A stretch of 9,926 nucleotides of DNA from an uncultured Bacteroidota bacterium (GCA_900546465.1 URCX01000068.1:1-9926), one strand, 5' to 3'; numbered from the stretch's first letter, positions 1 through 7,117 are shown. Notes: generated by a model not told the origin, from the sequence alone. Numbers and translations are program-made.

Positions 1-88
1 AGATCTTAATCCCCTCTCGACTTCATTCCCTTCTCCCATCTCTTCATTCCTCGTTCCCACCTCATCGCTACCTCGTCGTTTGGGATTG

Positions 89-120
89 CAAAAGTAATAC
101 CTTTTCCTTTCCCAACCAAA
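89..120 (-). promoter_or_regulatory. Probable leftward Bacteroidota promoter
   Basis: On the minus strand, TTTG at 120-117 is followed after 20 bases by TACTTTTG at 96-89. This matches the Bacteroidota -33/-7 pattern (TTG or TTTG, then TAnnTTTG). Transcription would start near 80-84 and run off the left edge. The first part of the transcript would be purine-rich (rows of GGAA, GAGG and GGGA), and a frame from about position 39 stays open to the edge. The gene served lies outside the window. Confidence 0.5.
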
Positions 121-258
121 TGTTTTCCCAAGTTTTTTGTTTCACCATACTTTAATCTGCTGATAGACATCAAGAAAAATATTTCAACTTATTGTTTTGA
201 GGTATTGAAAAATCAATGCTTCCCATTGTTTTGACGAACCGCCGTTCCGGAAAATCAG

Positions 259-310
259 AACGCCTTTCCAAGAAATTCTTTCGCCCTTTCAATTTTCCGA
301 AAGGGCGTTT
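259..310. repeat. 52-base dispersed repeat, copy 1
   Basis: This matches positions 3066-3117 at 44 of 52 bases with no gap, in the same orientation. The ends AACGCC and GGCGTT are complementary and close an outer stem. An inner 9-bp stem (282-290 with 299-307, loop 291-298) is perfect in this copy and is followed on the plus strand by TTTT. The A-rich palindromic core AGAAATTCTT is shared by both copies. The two copies bracket the MATE-MFS unit. Confidence 0.75.
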
Positions 311-311
311 T
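282..311 (+). terminator. Hairpin with short T run (terminator-like)
   Basis: CGCCCTTTC (282-290) pairs perfectly with GAAAGGGCG (299-307) around an 8-base loop and is followed by TTTT at 308-311. The T run lies on the plus strand, whereas the adjacent MFS gene ends at 347 reading leftward; on that strand the hairpin is followed by AAAG, so it is not a standard intrinsic terminator for MFS. It may simply be part of the repeat, or it may end stray rightward transcription. Confidence 0.4.
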
Positions 312-346
312 AGAAAATCCTTACTGCGAACTGTTCTCCCGATGTT

Positions 347-1525
347 TTATCTCAATTTGTCTCTTTGGTAGGTTTTGCGTATGTTTGTAAAGAAGAATAT
401 GACACCTGCGGCATTCACGAAGCCGGCTGTCCAAAAGGCGGAGAAATAGCCGAAGTATTCGACAAGCATTCCGCCTATCATTATGCCCAATCCCACTCCT
501 ACGTCCCAAGAGATAAGTAGCGATGAGTTGGCAGTTCCTCTTTGTGTGTGCGGAGCGAGGTTGATGAACATGGTTTGAAAAGCCGGGAACATGTGTCCGT
601 TTCCCAAGCCTATTATGAGGGCTGCTCCGTAATATCCGAAGTAGTTATGTACGCCTGCAAAAAGGAAATAACCGCATAGTGAGATAAGCAAGCCCAAGGA
701 TGCGTTCCAAATCAACATGCCTTTACGCAATGTGCGGCTTCCGATGAGCCTCGATAGTATCAATCCGACGGACAACAGGAGAAAAAACACTCCCGTACCG
801 CCTGTTATGCCCAATCTCTCTTTGCCGTATATGGCTATATAGGTCGAAATCACTCCGTAGCCGAAAGCGAAACAAATCATAGCCACAGCTTCCCGCCATG
901 CTCTGACAAGGAAGAACCTGTCCAAACTTATCTTATTGGCTTTCTTCACCAATTCTCTTTTCTTTAATTTCAATGTGGAGTTGATTGCAAAGCCCAAACC
1001 TGCAAAAAGCAGGGATAGAGAGAATATGATATTGTAATTATGGCAGGCATCATAAATCCATAAAGCCACAGAGGGGCTTATTGCCGTCGCTATGTTGTTG
1101 CTTAATCCGTAATAGCCTATGCCCTCTGCCCGACGCGAGGGATACAATACGTCGATTGCAACGGTGCTGTTGGCAACGGTTGTTGCTCCGAATGGGGCTC
1201 CGTGCAGAGTTCTGATGATTGCGAACAACAGAAGCGAACCTGCCACCATATAGCCTGCGAAAAAGAGAAAGAAAAGAAACATGCAGAGCAACAGAACTTT
1301 CTTTCTGTCGAAACTATCGACGAAATAACCGCTGAAAGGTCTGATGAGTAAAGCCGTCAAAGCGTATCCGGAAAGCACAAGCCCTATCGTATGTTTGTCC
1401 GCACCGAAAGTCTCGCTCAGATAGAGCGGCAGCAGCGGTGTAACCAACATGAAAGAGAAGTATATGGCGAAATTTGCCAACCATGTCTTCAAATATTCCG
1501 CATTCCAGAGCTTTTCTTTTTCCAT
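347..1525 (-). CDS. MFS-family efflux transporter
   Basis: A 392-residue, very hydrophobic protein with the size and pattern of a 12-helix major facilitator carrier of the inner membrane. The loop after TM2 has the family's motif A, GYFVDSFDRKKV (residues 66-77). TM4 carries the conserved arginine in RTLHG (about 105-109), and TM5 has a helix-breaking stretch (about 135-155, EGIGYYGLS..ISPSVA) like the antiporter motif C region of proton-driven exporters. A basic loop (about 186-200) separates the two six-helix halves. The gene starts 18 bases after the MATE gene on the same strand, so the two are probably co-transcribed; upstream there is only an A-rich GAGAA, no real Shine-Dalgarno. The substrate cannot be read from sequence; a drug or sugar exporter is likely. 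No T-tailed terminator was found beyond the stop. Confidence 0.88.
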   Translation of the reverse strand: MEKEKLWNAEYLKTWLANFAIYFSFMLVTPLLPLYLSETFGADKHTIGLVLSGYALTALLIRPFSGYFVDSFDRKKVLLLCMFLFFLFFAGYMVAGSLLLFAIIRTLHGAPFGATTVANSTVAIDVLYPSRRAEGIGYYGLSNNIATAISPSVALWIYDACHNYNIIFSLSLLFAGLGFAINSTLKLKKRELVKKANKISLDRFFLVRAWREAVAMICFAFGYGVISTYIAIYGKERLGITGGTGVFFLLLSVGLILSRLIGSRTLRKGMLIWNASLGLLISLCGYFLFAGVHNYFGYYGAALIIGLGNGHMFPAFQTMFINLAPHTQRGTANSSLLISWDVGVGLGIMIGGMLVEYFGYFSAFWTAGFVNAAGVIFFFTNIRKTYQRDKLR

Positions 1526-1543
1526 TTCTCAAATTCTTTTTCA

Positions 1544-2911
1544 TCATGCAACCGAAAAATCTGGAGCTTTCATCTTCTTAATCTGTATTTTCAGCATTAT
1601 CATCGTTATGACGAAAGCAGAAAAATCAGCAACAGGGCAGGCAAACCAAACACCGTTCAATCCCATGAATAGAGGGAAGATAAGCAATCCCGGTATCAGA
1701 AAGATAAGTTGACGTGTCAGCGAAAGAAATATTGCTTTCTTTGCAAATCCGACGGATTGAAAGAAACTGGCTGCCACGACCTGCAATCCGATAACGGGAG
1801 ACATCGCCATAAGTATCCGGAAACCGATGACGGAAAGGTCTATCAGTTTTCGGTCGGTTGTAAAGGCTGATGCCAAAAGTCCGGGAATGAATTCCGAAGC
1901 CATAAATCCCACTGTGGTTACCAACCCTCCCAAAACCAATGATAGTTTCAAGCATTTCAAAACCCTGTCCATGCGTTTTGCTCCATAGTTATAGCCGACT
2001 ATGGGTTGCATTCCCTGCGTTACGCCAAGCACAACCATAAGGAACATAAAGGCCACCGAATTGACTATGCCGTATGCACCTATTGCCAAATCGCCTCCGT
2101 ATTTCTTCAAACTGATATTGAAGATGATGACAACCAAACAGCCCACAAGGTTGGTCGCAAAAGGAGAAGCACCTATGGCACAAGCCTGTGCAACAATCTT
2201 TCGCTTCAAATGCAGGCATTCTTTGGTGATATATACAACTTTGTTACGCTTCAAAAGCATGAAAATCAAAACGAATGTTGTCATAGCCTGCGTCAGCACC
2301 GTCGCCCATGCCGCTCCGGAAATTCCCCAATCGAAAACAAAGATGAAGAGTGCGGCAAGAATGGCGTTCATGATGACAGAGCCGACGGTAACCCACATTG
2401 CTTTTTCCGGATAGCCGGAAGAACGCAAAACGGAGTTCAATCCGAGGTACAGATGTGTGAAAACATTTCCTATAAGTATGACAAACATATAATCCTTGGC
2501 ATAAGGCACTGTCTGCGGACTGCCTCCGAGTGCATATAATATAGGTTCCAAGAACGGAAGGCAGGCAAGAGTGAAACCTATTCCGAAGATGATATTCAGA
2601 ATAATCACATTACCCAACACAAGCCTTGCCGTATCATAATCCTTCTCGCCCAACTTGATCGAAACCATGGTTGCGGCACCCACGCCCACCAAAGCACCGA
2701 ATGCAGCCGCAAGGTTCATAAAAGGAAAGGTCAAAGCCAAGCCGGAAATAGCCATGGCATCTACCCCCTGTCCTATGAAAATACGATCAATTATGTTGTA
2801 AAGCGAAGAAGCAATCTGTGCAACAATCGCAGGCAAAGCATAATTCATCAATAACCTGCCAATCTTTTCCCGCCCCAAAATCAGAGCTTTTTCTTCATTC
2901 TTTTCGTTCAT
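1544..2911 (-). CDS. MATE-family multidrug exporter (MepA-like)
   Basis: A 455-residue membrane protein with two MatE repeats, the usual size for the multidrug and toxic compound extrusion family, which swaps Na+ or H+ for drugs across the inner membrane. Family features near the N-terminus include NYALPAIVAQIASSLYNIIDRIFIGQG, read as LPAI, NIIDRIFIG and then AISGLALTFP, typical of the MepA/DinF-like branch; later LNSVLRSSGYPEKAM and, in the second half, GVTQGMQPIVGYNYGA and AASFFQSVG are further MATE signatures. The frame stays open upstream to about 3004, but those 31 residues are non-hydrophobic, lack family similarity and would begin with TTG. The ATG at 2911 sits where MepA-like proteins begin, and a promoter motif lies directly before it. 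It is the first gene of a pair with the MFS gene. Substrate unknown. Confidence 0.9.
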   Translation of the reverse strand: MNEKNEEKALILGREKIGRLLMNYALPAIVAQIASSLYNIIDRIFIGQGVDAMAISGLALTFPFMNLAAAFGALVGVGAATMVSIKLGEKDYDTARLVLGNVIILNIIFGIGFTLACLPFLEPILYALGGSPQTVPYAKDYMFVILIGNVFTHLYLGLNSVLRSSGYPEKAMWVTVGSVIMNAILAALFIFVFDWGISGAAWATVLTQAMTTFVLIFMLLKRNKVVYITKECLHLKRKIVAQACAIGASPFATNLVGCLVVIIFNISLKKYGGDLAIGAYGIVNSVAFMFLMVVLGVTQGMQPIVGYNYGAKRMDRVLKCLKLSLVLGGLVTTVGFMASEFIPGLLASAFTTDRKLIDLSVIGFRILMAMSPVIGLQVVAASFFQSVGFAKKAIFLSLTRQLIFLIPGLLIFPLFMGLNGVWFACPVADFSAFVITMIMLKIQIKKMKAPDFSVA

Positions 2912-2920
2912 ATCGAAACG

Positions 2921-2928
2921 CAAAATTA
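2921..2928 (-). promoter_or_regulatory. -7 promoter element of the MATE-MFS unit
   Basis: On the minus strand TAATTTTG (2928-2921) fits the Bacteroidota -7 consensus TAnnTTTG exactly. No clear TTG lies at the usual 19-20 bases upstream; TTCG is the nearest match at 18. The element ends nine bases before the ATG at 2911, so the mRNA would have almost no leader. That arrangement also argues against the longer upstream start. Confidence 0.5.
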
Positions 2929-3065
2929 CTACATTTAACCGTAAGGCGAAGCCGGCAAAAGCGGAATTAACATACCGCCTGAACACAATATGCAAGCTAT
3001 TCAAGACAAAGCAAAATATCAGATATTACCGCCCATTCAATGAAACGCCATTTCATGAAAACTGA

Positions 3066-3117
3066 AACGCCGTTTGGAGAAATTCTTTTGCCGTTTTAAT
3101 TTTCTGAAAGGGCGTTT
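3066..3117. repeat. 52-base dispersed repeat, copy 2
   Basis: Same orientation as 259-310 with 8 substitutions and no gap. Here the outer stem is the better one: TGAAACGCC (3063-3071) pairs with GGCGTTTCA (3111-3119) over 9 bp, while the inner stem seen in copy 1 is weakened. A further TGAAACGCC at 3041-3049 forms a partial tandem copy of the left end. Complementary ends and small size suggest a non-coding dispersed element rather than a gene fragment. Confidence 0.75.
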
Positions 3118-3334
3118 CATTTTCGTGATTTGCAAAGTGCTGATTTCCCGATTATAAAAAGATTGAGCGATATTATCACCCAAATACGGAATTATGCAGG
3201 ATTATTATATTTGTTTCCTTTTGCTATAAGTTGTCGGTTGGGATTTGCCGAATGAAAGCCTCTTACAAACGAATGGAAAGGGAGGATAGAGGAGGCAATG
3301 GTGGATCTTTTTCTTCAAACTTGCCGGAAAGTTC

Positions 3335-3364
3335 TTGACAATGTCATGTTTTTTCGTACATTTG
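3335..3364 (+). promoter_or_regulatory. aspA promoter (Bacteroidota -33/-7)
   Basis: TTG at 3335-3337 and TACATTTG at 3357-3364 are separated by 19 bases, a textbook match to the Bacteroidota primary-sigma promoter. Transcription would begin near 3370, giving a leader of about 45 bases before the ATG at 3418, with no Shine-Dalgarno sequence. Confidence 0.75.
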
Positions 3365-3417
3365 CATTTTCGTTTTCGTACGATTGAAATTATTGACAAA
3401 TTTAAAGCATTATCAAA

Positions 3418-4857
3418 ATGATTGATTCAACAAAATATTCAGGAAAAACACGTCAAGAGAGCGACTTGATAGGAACTAAGGAAATTCCCGCAGAGGCTCT
3501 TTATGGTGTACAGTCGGCAAGAGGTTTTGAAAACTTCAAAATTTCCGGCAAATTGATGAACGACTATCCTAATTTCATCAAAGGTATGGCTTTGACAAAG
3601 AAGGGTGCTGCCGTTGCCAATCACAAACAAGGTAAGTTGACTGACGAACAATTCAAGGCTATTTCTCAGGCTTGCGATGAGCTTTTGGAAGGAAAACATC
3701 ACGAGTTCTTCTTGTCCGATATGATACAAGGAGGTGCGGGTACAACGGTCAACATGAATGCAAACGAAGTGTTGGCAAATCGCGCATTGGAAATCATGGG
3801 CAAGGAACACGGACAATATGAGTTCTGCTCTCCTAATGACCATTTGAATGCTTCTCAATCCACAAACGATGCTTATCCTACAGCATTCCATTTCGGTTTG
3901 TACTTGGAGAACAAGCAACTTGTTGAAGCATTGAACCGAATTATCGCTTCTTTGGACGCAAAGGCAAAAGAATTTGCACATATAATAAAGATGGGAAGAA
4001 CCCAATTGCAGGACGGAGTGCCTATGACATTGGGACAGACTTTCAAAGGATTTGCAAATTTGTTGAGAAGAGAGGTTGAGAACTTGAACAAAGCGGCAGA
4101 GGATTTGCTTTGTATAAACATGGGTGCCACAGCCATAGGAACGGGAATTTGCTCCGAACCCGGTTACAGCAAACTTTGTACCGAGGCTTTGAGAGAGATT
4201 ACGGGTTGGAATGTAACCTTGGCTGAGGATTTGGTAGAGGTAACTTCGGATACTTCCACATTGGTAGGCTATTCTTCGGAGTTGAAACGTATAGCGTTGA
4301 AAGCAATAAAGATATGCAACGACCTGCGTTTGATGGGTTCGGGTCCTCGTTGCGGTATTCACGAGTTGTTCTTACCAGAAATGCAACCCGGTTCTTCAAT
4401 CATGCCGGGCAAGGTAAACCCTGTTATACCTGAGGTAATGAACCAACTTTGCTATAAAGTAATAGGTAATGACACTGCTGTTATGTTGGCTGCCGAAAAT
4501 GCACAGTTGGAATTGAACGTAATGGAGCCGGTATTGGTATTCTGTTTGTTTGAATCCATAGATTTGTTAACCAACGGCTTCAACACTCTAAGAACGCTTT
4601 GCATTGACGGTATCAGAGCAGACGAAGCAAATTGCGAGCGCCAGGTAAAAGGTTCCATAGGAATAGTTACGGCTTTGAACCCTATTATCGGATACAAGAA
4701 CTCCACAAAGATTGCAAAAGAAGCAATGCAAACAGGTAAGGGCGTTTACGAATTGGTATTGGAGCATGGCATATTGTCGAAAGAGGACTTGGATACCATT
4801 TTGAAACCTGAAAACATGATTGCACCTGTTAAATTGGACATCAAACCGAAACACTAA
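3418..4857 (+). CDS. aspA: Aspartate ammonia-lyase (aspartase)
   Basis: Converts L-aspartate to fumarate and ammonia in the cytoplasm, feeding amino-acid nitrogen and fumarate into anaerobic metabolism such as fumarate respiration. The 479-residue length is normal for the aspartase/fumarase superfamily. The superfamily signature GSSIMPGKVNP is at residues 325-335; its second serine is the catalytic base position on the flexible loop. Substrate-binding stretches SDMIQGGAGTTVNMNANE (100-117) and SPNDHLNASQSTNDAYPT (138-155) are intact. GRTQLQD (193-199) has glutamine where class II fumarase has histidine (GRTHLQD), and LAEDLVEVTSDT (268-279) is aspartase-like, so aspartase is preferred over fumarase. 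The gene is monocistronic, with its own promoter and a strong terminator. The 307-residue frame antisense to it is a shadow. Confidence 0.94.
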   Translation: MIDSTKYSGKTRQESDLIGTKEIPAEALYGVQSARGFENFKISGKLMNDYPNFIKGMALTKKGAAVANHKQGKLTDEQFKAISQACDELLEGKHHEFFLSDMIQGGAGTTVNMNANEVLANRALEIMGKEHGQYEFCSPNDHLNASQSTNDAYPTAFHFGLYLENKQLVEALNRIIASLDAKAKEFAHIIKMGRTQLQDGVPMTLGQTFKGFANLLRREVENLNKAAEDLLCINMGATAIGTGICSEPGYSKLCTEALREITGWNVTLAEDLVEVTSDTSTLVGYSSELKRIALKAIKICNDLRLMGSGPRCGIHELFLPEMQPGSSIMPGKVNPVIPEVMNQLCYKVIGNDTAVMLAAENAQLELNVMEPVLVFCLFESIDLLTNGFNTLRTLCIDGIRADEANCERQVKGSIGIVTALNPIIGYKNSTKIAKEAMQTGKGVYELVLEHGILSKEDLDTILKPENMIAPVKLDIKPKH

Positions 4858-4896
4858 ATCTCAAACAGAGCAAAAATAGTGTATTTTTCATTCACA

Positions 4897-4930
4897 CCGT
4901 CCGATATGAACATCGGACGGTTTTATTTTT
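4897..4930 (+). terminator. aspA intrinsic terminator
   Basis: CCGTCCGAT (4897-4905) pairs perfectly with ATCGGACGG (4912-4920) around a 6-base loop, followed directly by TTTTATTTTT. It lies 40 bases after the aspA stop and before the promoter of the next operon. Confidence 0.92.
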
Positions 4931-5044
4931 CGCAAAGACGCCTCAACAATATGTGCGACAGCTTGTTTTATGGTATTGCTGCAATATATTCTTTCATAAA
5001 AAGAAAGAGAGAAAACAGGCAAGAGAACTCTTTGACGGCTTGTT

Positions 5045-5075
5045 TTGTTGTTGTGGATATATTTTCATATCTTTG
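5045..5075 (+). promoter_or_regulatory. Promoter of the mrp-nfu-adenosyltransferase operon
   Basis: TTG at 5045-5047 (within TTTTG) and TATCTTTG at 5068-5075 are 20 bases apart, matching the Bacteroidota pattern. The expected start near 5082 leaves a leader of about 25 bases before the ATG at 5106, which lacks a Shine-Dalgarno sequence. Confidence 0.7.
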
Positions 5076-5105
5076 CAGGCGTTTTTCCGATAAAGATTTT
5101 TTGAA

Positions 5106-5942
5106 ATGACGAATATATTCGAAGAGAAAAGAAGAAAGCAGGAGGCGATAGATAACGCAATGAGCAAAATAAAGCACGTCATTGCCGTTGCCAGCGGAAA
5201 GGGTGGCGTAGGTAAGTCCACCGTAGCCGCAAACATCGCTTTGTCTTTGGCAAAGAAAGGTTACAGGGTAGGGTTGGTTGATGCCGACATCTACGGACCG
5301 AGTATTCCGACACTGTTCAATATAGAGAACGAGCAAATCATGGCGGCAGAAATAGATGGACGCCAACTTATGTTGCCTTTCGAAAAGTTCGGAATAAAGA
5401 TGATGAGCGTCGGTTTCTTCGTAGAGAAGGACAAACCTATGCTATGGCGCGGTCCTATGGCTGCAAATACCCTTACACAGATGCTTACCGAGACCTTTTG
5501 GGACGAATTGGACTTTTTGATTTTGGACATGCCTCCCGGAACAGGCGACATTCAACTAACCTTGGTTCAACAATACTCTGTATCGGGTGCAATTTTCGTT
5601 TGTACACCTCAGCAACTTGCCGTTGCCGATGTAAGGAGAGCGGTAAACATGTTCAAAAACGACCAAATTCCTGTTCCGATAATAGGACTGGTAGAGAATA
5701 TGGCATACTTTACGCCTAAGGAGTTACCGAATAACAAGTACTATATATTCGGTAAGGGTGGCGGAGAACTTTTGGCAAAAGAAACAGGCATAGACCTCAT
5801 TGCCCAAATACCGATTTCCCTCGACATATCGGAGACCAACGACAGTGGAAACCCTATATCTTTGGATTTCTCCTCACCTGAGGCGGAGTGCTTCATGCAG
5901 TTGGCAGAAAAAATAGCAGAAAAAACAATCAAAAAAGAGTAA
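5106..5942 (+). CDS. mrp: Mrp/NBP35-family P-loop ATPase, Fe-S cluster carrier
   Basis: A cytoplasmic ATPase of the Mrp/ApbC/Nbp35 group that binds and hands over iron-sulfur clusters. The 278 residues include the deviant Walker A GKGGVGKST (31-39) with the signature lysine of the MinD/Mrp class, DADIYGPS (59-66), and Walker B/switch II LDMPPGTGD (140-148). Two features differ from the best-studied members. The N-terminal MIP18/DUF59 domain (about 90 residues) is absent: only some 22 charged residues precede the ATPase core, and the promoter lies too close for a longer start. The usual CxxC after ENMxYF is replaced by ENMAYFTPKELPNNKYY (197-213); only Cys166 and Cys262 are present. From memory, Bacteroidota Mrp proteins commonly lack this CxxC. 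The Nfu gene follows after 5 bases. Confidence 0.9.
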   Translation: MTNIFEEKRRKQEAIDNAMSKIKHVIAVASGKGGVGKSTVAANIALSLAKKGYRVGLVDADIYGPSIPTLFNIENEQIMAAEIDGRQLMLPFEKFGIKMMSVGFFVEKDKPMLWRGPMAANTLTQMLTETFWDELDFLILDMPPGTGDIQLTLVQQYSVSGAIFVCTPQQLAVADVRRAVNMFKNDQIPVPIIGLVENMAYFTPKELPNNKYYIFGKGGGELLAKETGIDLIAQIPISLDISETNDSGNPISLDFSSPEAECFMQLAEKIAEKTIKKE

Positions 5943-5947
5943 AAATC

Positions 5948-6196
5948 ATGACACAGGAAGAAAGAACGGACTTGGAAAACAGAGTAAAGAAAGTAATTGA
6001 CAGCATACGCCCATATTTGCAAAACGATGGCGGAGACATAGAGTTCATTCGCATGAGTGATGAAAAGGTTGTATATGTCGAATTGCAAGGACACTGCGGC
6101 AGTTGCCCTCATGCCTTGGCAACATTGAAACAAGGTGTGGAAGCAGCCGTAAAAGAAGAAGTACCGGAAATAGTTTCAGTCGAAAGAATAGCTTAA
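5948..6196 (+). CDS. Nfu/NifU C-terminal-domain Fe-S scaffold protein
   Basis: An 82-residue protein consisting only of the NifU C-terminal (Nfu) domain, which holds a cluster between two subunits and passes it to target proteins. The family pattern is clear: VIDSIRPYLQNDGGDIEFI (17-34, with the DGGD turn), then GHCGSCPHALATLKQGVE (48-65) with cluster ligands Cys50 and Cys53 (CxxC), ending VPEIVSVER. The frame extends 20 residues upstream to a GTG inside mrp, but that part is lysine-rich and unlike the family; the ATG at 5948, five bases after the mrp stop, gives the standard domain. Since Mrp here has no CxxC of its own, this neighbour supplies the only obvious paired-cysteine cluster site in the operon. 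Confidence 0.9.
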   Translation: MTQEERTDLENRVKKVIDSIRPYLQNDGGDIEFIRMSDEKVVYVELQGHCGSCPHALATLKQGVEAAVKEEVPEIVSVERIA

Positions 6197-6215
6197 AAGC
6201 CCAAAGCAAAGCGAC

Positions 6216-6758
6216 ATGATTTACACAAGAAAAGGCGATAAAGGCACGACAAGTCTTGTAGGAGGCGAGCGTGTTCCCAAATATGACCTCAGAGTCGAGT
6301 GCTACGGCACAGTAGATGAGTTGGTTTCATATTTGGGATTAGTCAGAGACTGTCTGCATGATGCAGTCCTTATAGACGAATTAAAGAAAATTCAAAACAC
6401 TCTTTTCAATGTCGAAAGTATTTTGGCATGCGAAACACCTGAAATAGCAGAGAAAATGCCTGCTGTAAAGACAGAAGATGTGCAGTATTTGGAGAAAAGA
6501 ATAGATGCGATGAACGCAAAACTCTTGCCATTGAAAGCATTTCTTATTCCAGGAGGCAGCCGTACGAGTTCGCATATACACGTTGCGAGAACCATTTGCC
6601 GAAGAGCCGAACGACTATGTGTAAGACTGAGCGAAGAAAAACCAACAGACAATACAATATTGCAGTACATAAATCGTTTATCAGACTATCTTTTCGTACT
6701 CTCACGCCTGATACTGAAACAAAAAGGCAGAAAAGAAAGCTATTGGGAAGGCGAATGA
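6216..6758 (+). CDS. Cob(I)alamin adenosyltransferase, PduO type
   Basis: Transfers the 5'-deoxyadenosyl group of ATP to cob(I)alamin to make adenosylcobalamin, the cofactor of methylmalonyl-CoA mutase and similar enzymes. The 180-residue length is normal for the single-domain PduO/MMAB trimer. Conserved parts in order: ATP-binding N-terminus TRKGDKGTTSLVGGERV (4-20), YGTVDEL (30-36), FLIPGG (109-114), ARTICRRAER (124-133, carrying the arginines and glutamate that contact ATP), and NRLSDYLFVLSR (153-164). The start lies 19 bases after the Nfu stop in an A-rich gap. The human homologue is MMAB; bacterial equivalents are called pduO or cobO-like, and I assign no symbol because naming varies. 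Confidence 0.93.
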   Translation: MIYTRKGDKGTTSLVGGERVPKYDLRVECYGTVDELVSYLGLVRDCLHDAVLIDELKKIQNTLFNVESILACETPEIAEKMPAVKTEDVQYLEKRIDAMNAKLLPLKAFLIPGGSRTSSHIHVARTICRRAERLCVRLSEEKPTDNTILQYINRLSDYLFVLSRLILKQKGRKESYWEGE

Positions 6759-6819
6759 AAGTAAGAAAACGGCAAAAGCAGATTGAAAAGGAATAAAACA
6801 ACAATAAAAACACAAGACA

Positions 6820-7041
6820 ATGTATTGGACTTTGGAACTTGCATCTAAATTAGACGATGCACCGTGGCCGGCAACCAAGGAAGAGTTGATGGATTACGCT
6901 GTAAGAAGCGGAGCTCCGGCAGAAGTGCTGGAAAATCTTGCGGAAATCGAGGATGAGGGCGACATTTACGAAACCATTGAGGACATTTGGCCGGACTATC
7001 CGACCAAAGAAGACTTCTTCTTTCATGAGGACGAATATTGA
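6820..7041 (+). CDS. DUF2795 small acidic protein
   Basis: A 73-residue soluble, acidic protein of unknown role. It fits the DUF2795 pattern as I know it: DDAPWPATKEELMDYAVRSGAP near the N-terminus, with PWPATKEEL at 15-23, an acidic helix (EVLENLAEIEDEG, 35-47), then IWPDYP (56-61) and a C-terminal FFFHEDEY. It has no catalytic motif, metal site, membrane segment or signal peptide. It is the last gene before a strong terminator and lies 61 bases after the adenosyltransferase with no promoter between, so it probably belongs to the same transcript. The family assignment is from memory of the PWPATK/WPDYP pattern. Confidence 0.85.
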   Translation: MYWTLELASKLDDAPWPATKEELMDYAVRSGAPAEVLENLAEIEDEGDIYETIEDIWPDYPTKEDFFFHEDEY

Positions 7042-7080
7042 TATCGTCAGAAAAGCCTCACAAACAAAGTTTTTAACTAC

Positions 7081-7117
7081 AAAAACCGCAGTTTCACTTT
7101 CAGAAACTGCGGTTTTT
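7081..7117 (+). terminator. Operon terminator (symmetrical hairpin)
   Basis: A 15-bp perfect stem, AAAAACCGCAGTTTC (7081-7095) with its complement (7103-7117), around a 7-base loop; the right arm ends in TTTTT and the left arm begins with AAAAA. This ends the operon that begins at 5106 and could stop transcription from either side. Confidence 0.93.

Larger units (their letters stand above)
1..346. other. Left intergenic region, no complete gene
   Basis: No convincing coding region lies here. From the left edge it holds a strikingly pyrimidine-rich stretch (about 8-80), which is purine-rich on the minus strand, then a leftward promoter motif (89-120), an AT-rich segment (about 120-240) in which nothing was recognised, and finally a hairpin-forming repeat (259-310) next to the 3' end of the MFS gene. 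Small frames in 300-510 are antisense to the MFS gene and were not accepted. Confidence 0.6.
2912..3417. other. Divergent intergenic region between MATE and aspA
   Basis: About 500 bases without a supported gene. It contains the -7 element of the leftward MATE gene (2921-2928), a cluster of TGAAACGCC sequences (3041-3049 and 3063-3071), copy 2 of the 52-base repeat (3066-3117), a solitary TATATTTG at 3206-3213 that fits the -7 consensus but has no -33 partner, and the good aspA promoter (3335-3364). A 64-residue minus-strand frame at 3205-3399 overlaps the promoter and is not believed. Confidence 0.6.

Noticed and set aside
2006..2539. Plus-strand 177-codon frame within the MATE gene
   Set aside because: Antisense to a confidently identified membrane transporter; low-quality, histidine- and cysteine-rich translation.
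2912..3004. Longer N-terminus for the MATE protein beginning near 3004
   Set aside because: It would start with TTG, adds 31 residues unlike the family, and the promoter motif lies inside it.
3439..4362. Minus-strand 307-codon open frame inside aspA
   Set aside because: It lies wholly antisense to a clear aspartase with complete motifs; the cysteine- and serine-rich translation matches no family pattern and is a codon-bias shadow.
4879..5109. Plus-strand 76-codon frame between aspA and mrp
   Set aside because: It runs through the aspA terminator and the mrp promoter and overlaps the mrp start.
5888..5947. GTG start giving Nfu a 20-residue extension overlapping mrp
   Set aside because: The extension is the frame-shifted end of mrp and lysine-rich; the ATG at 5948 gives the standard Nfu domain.
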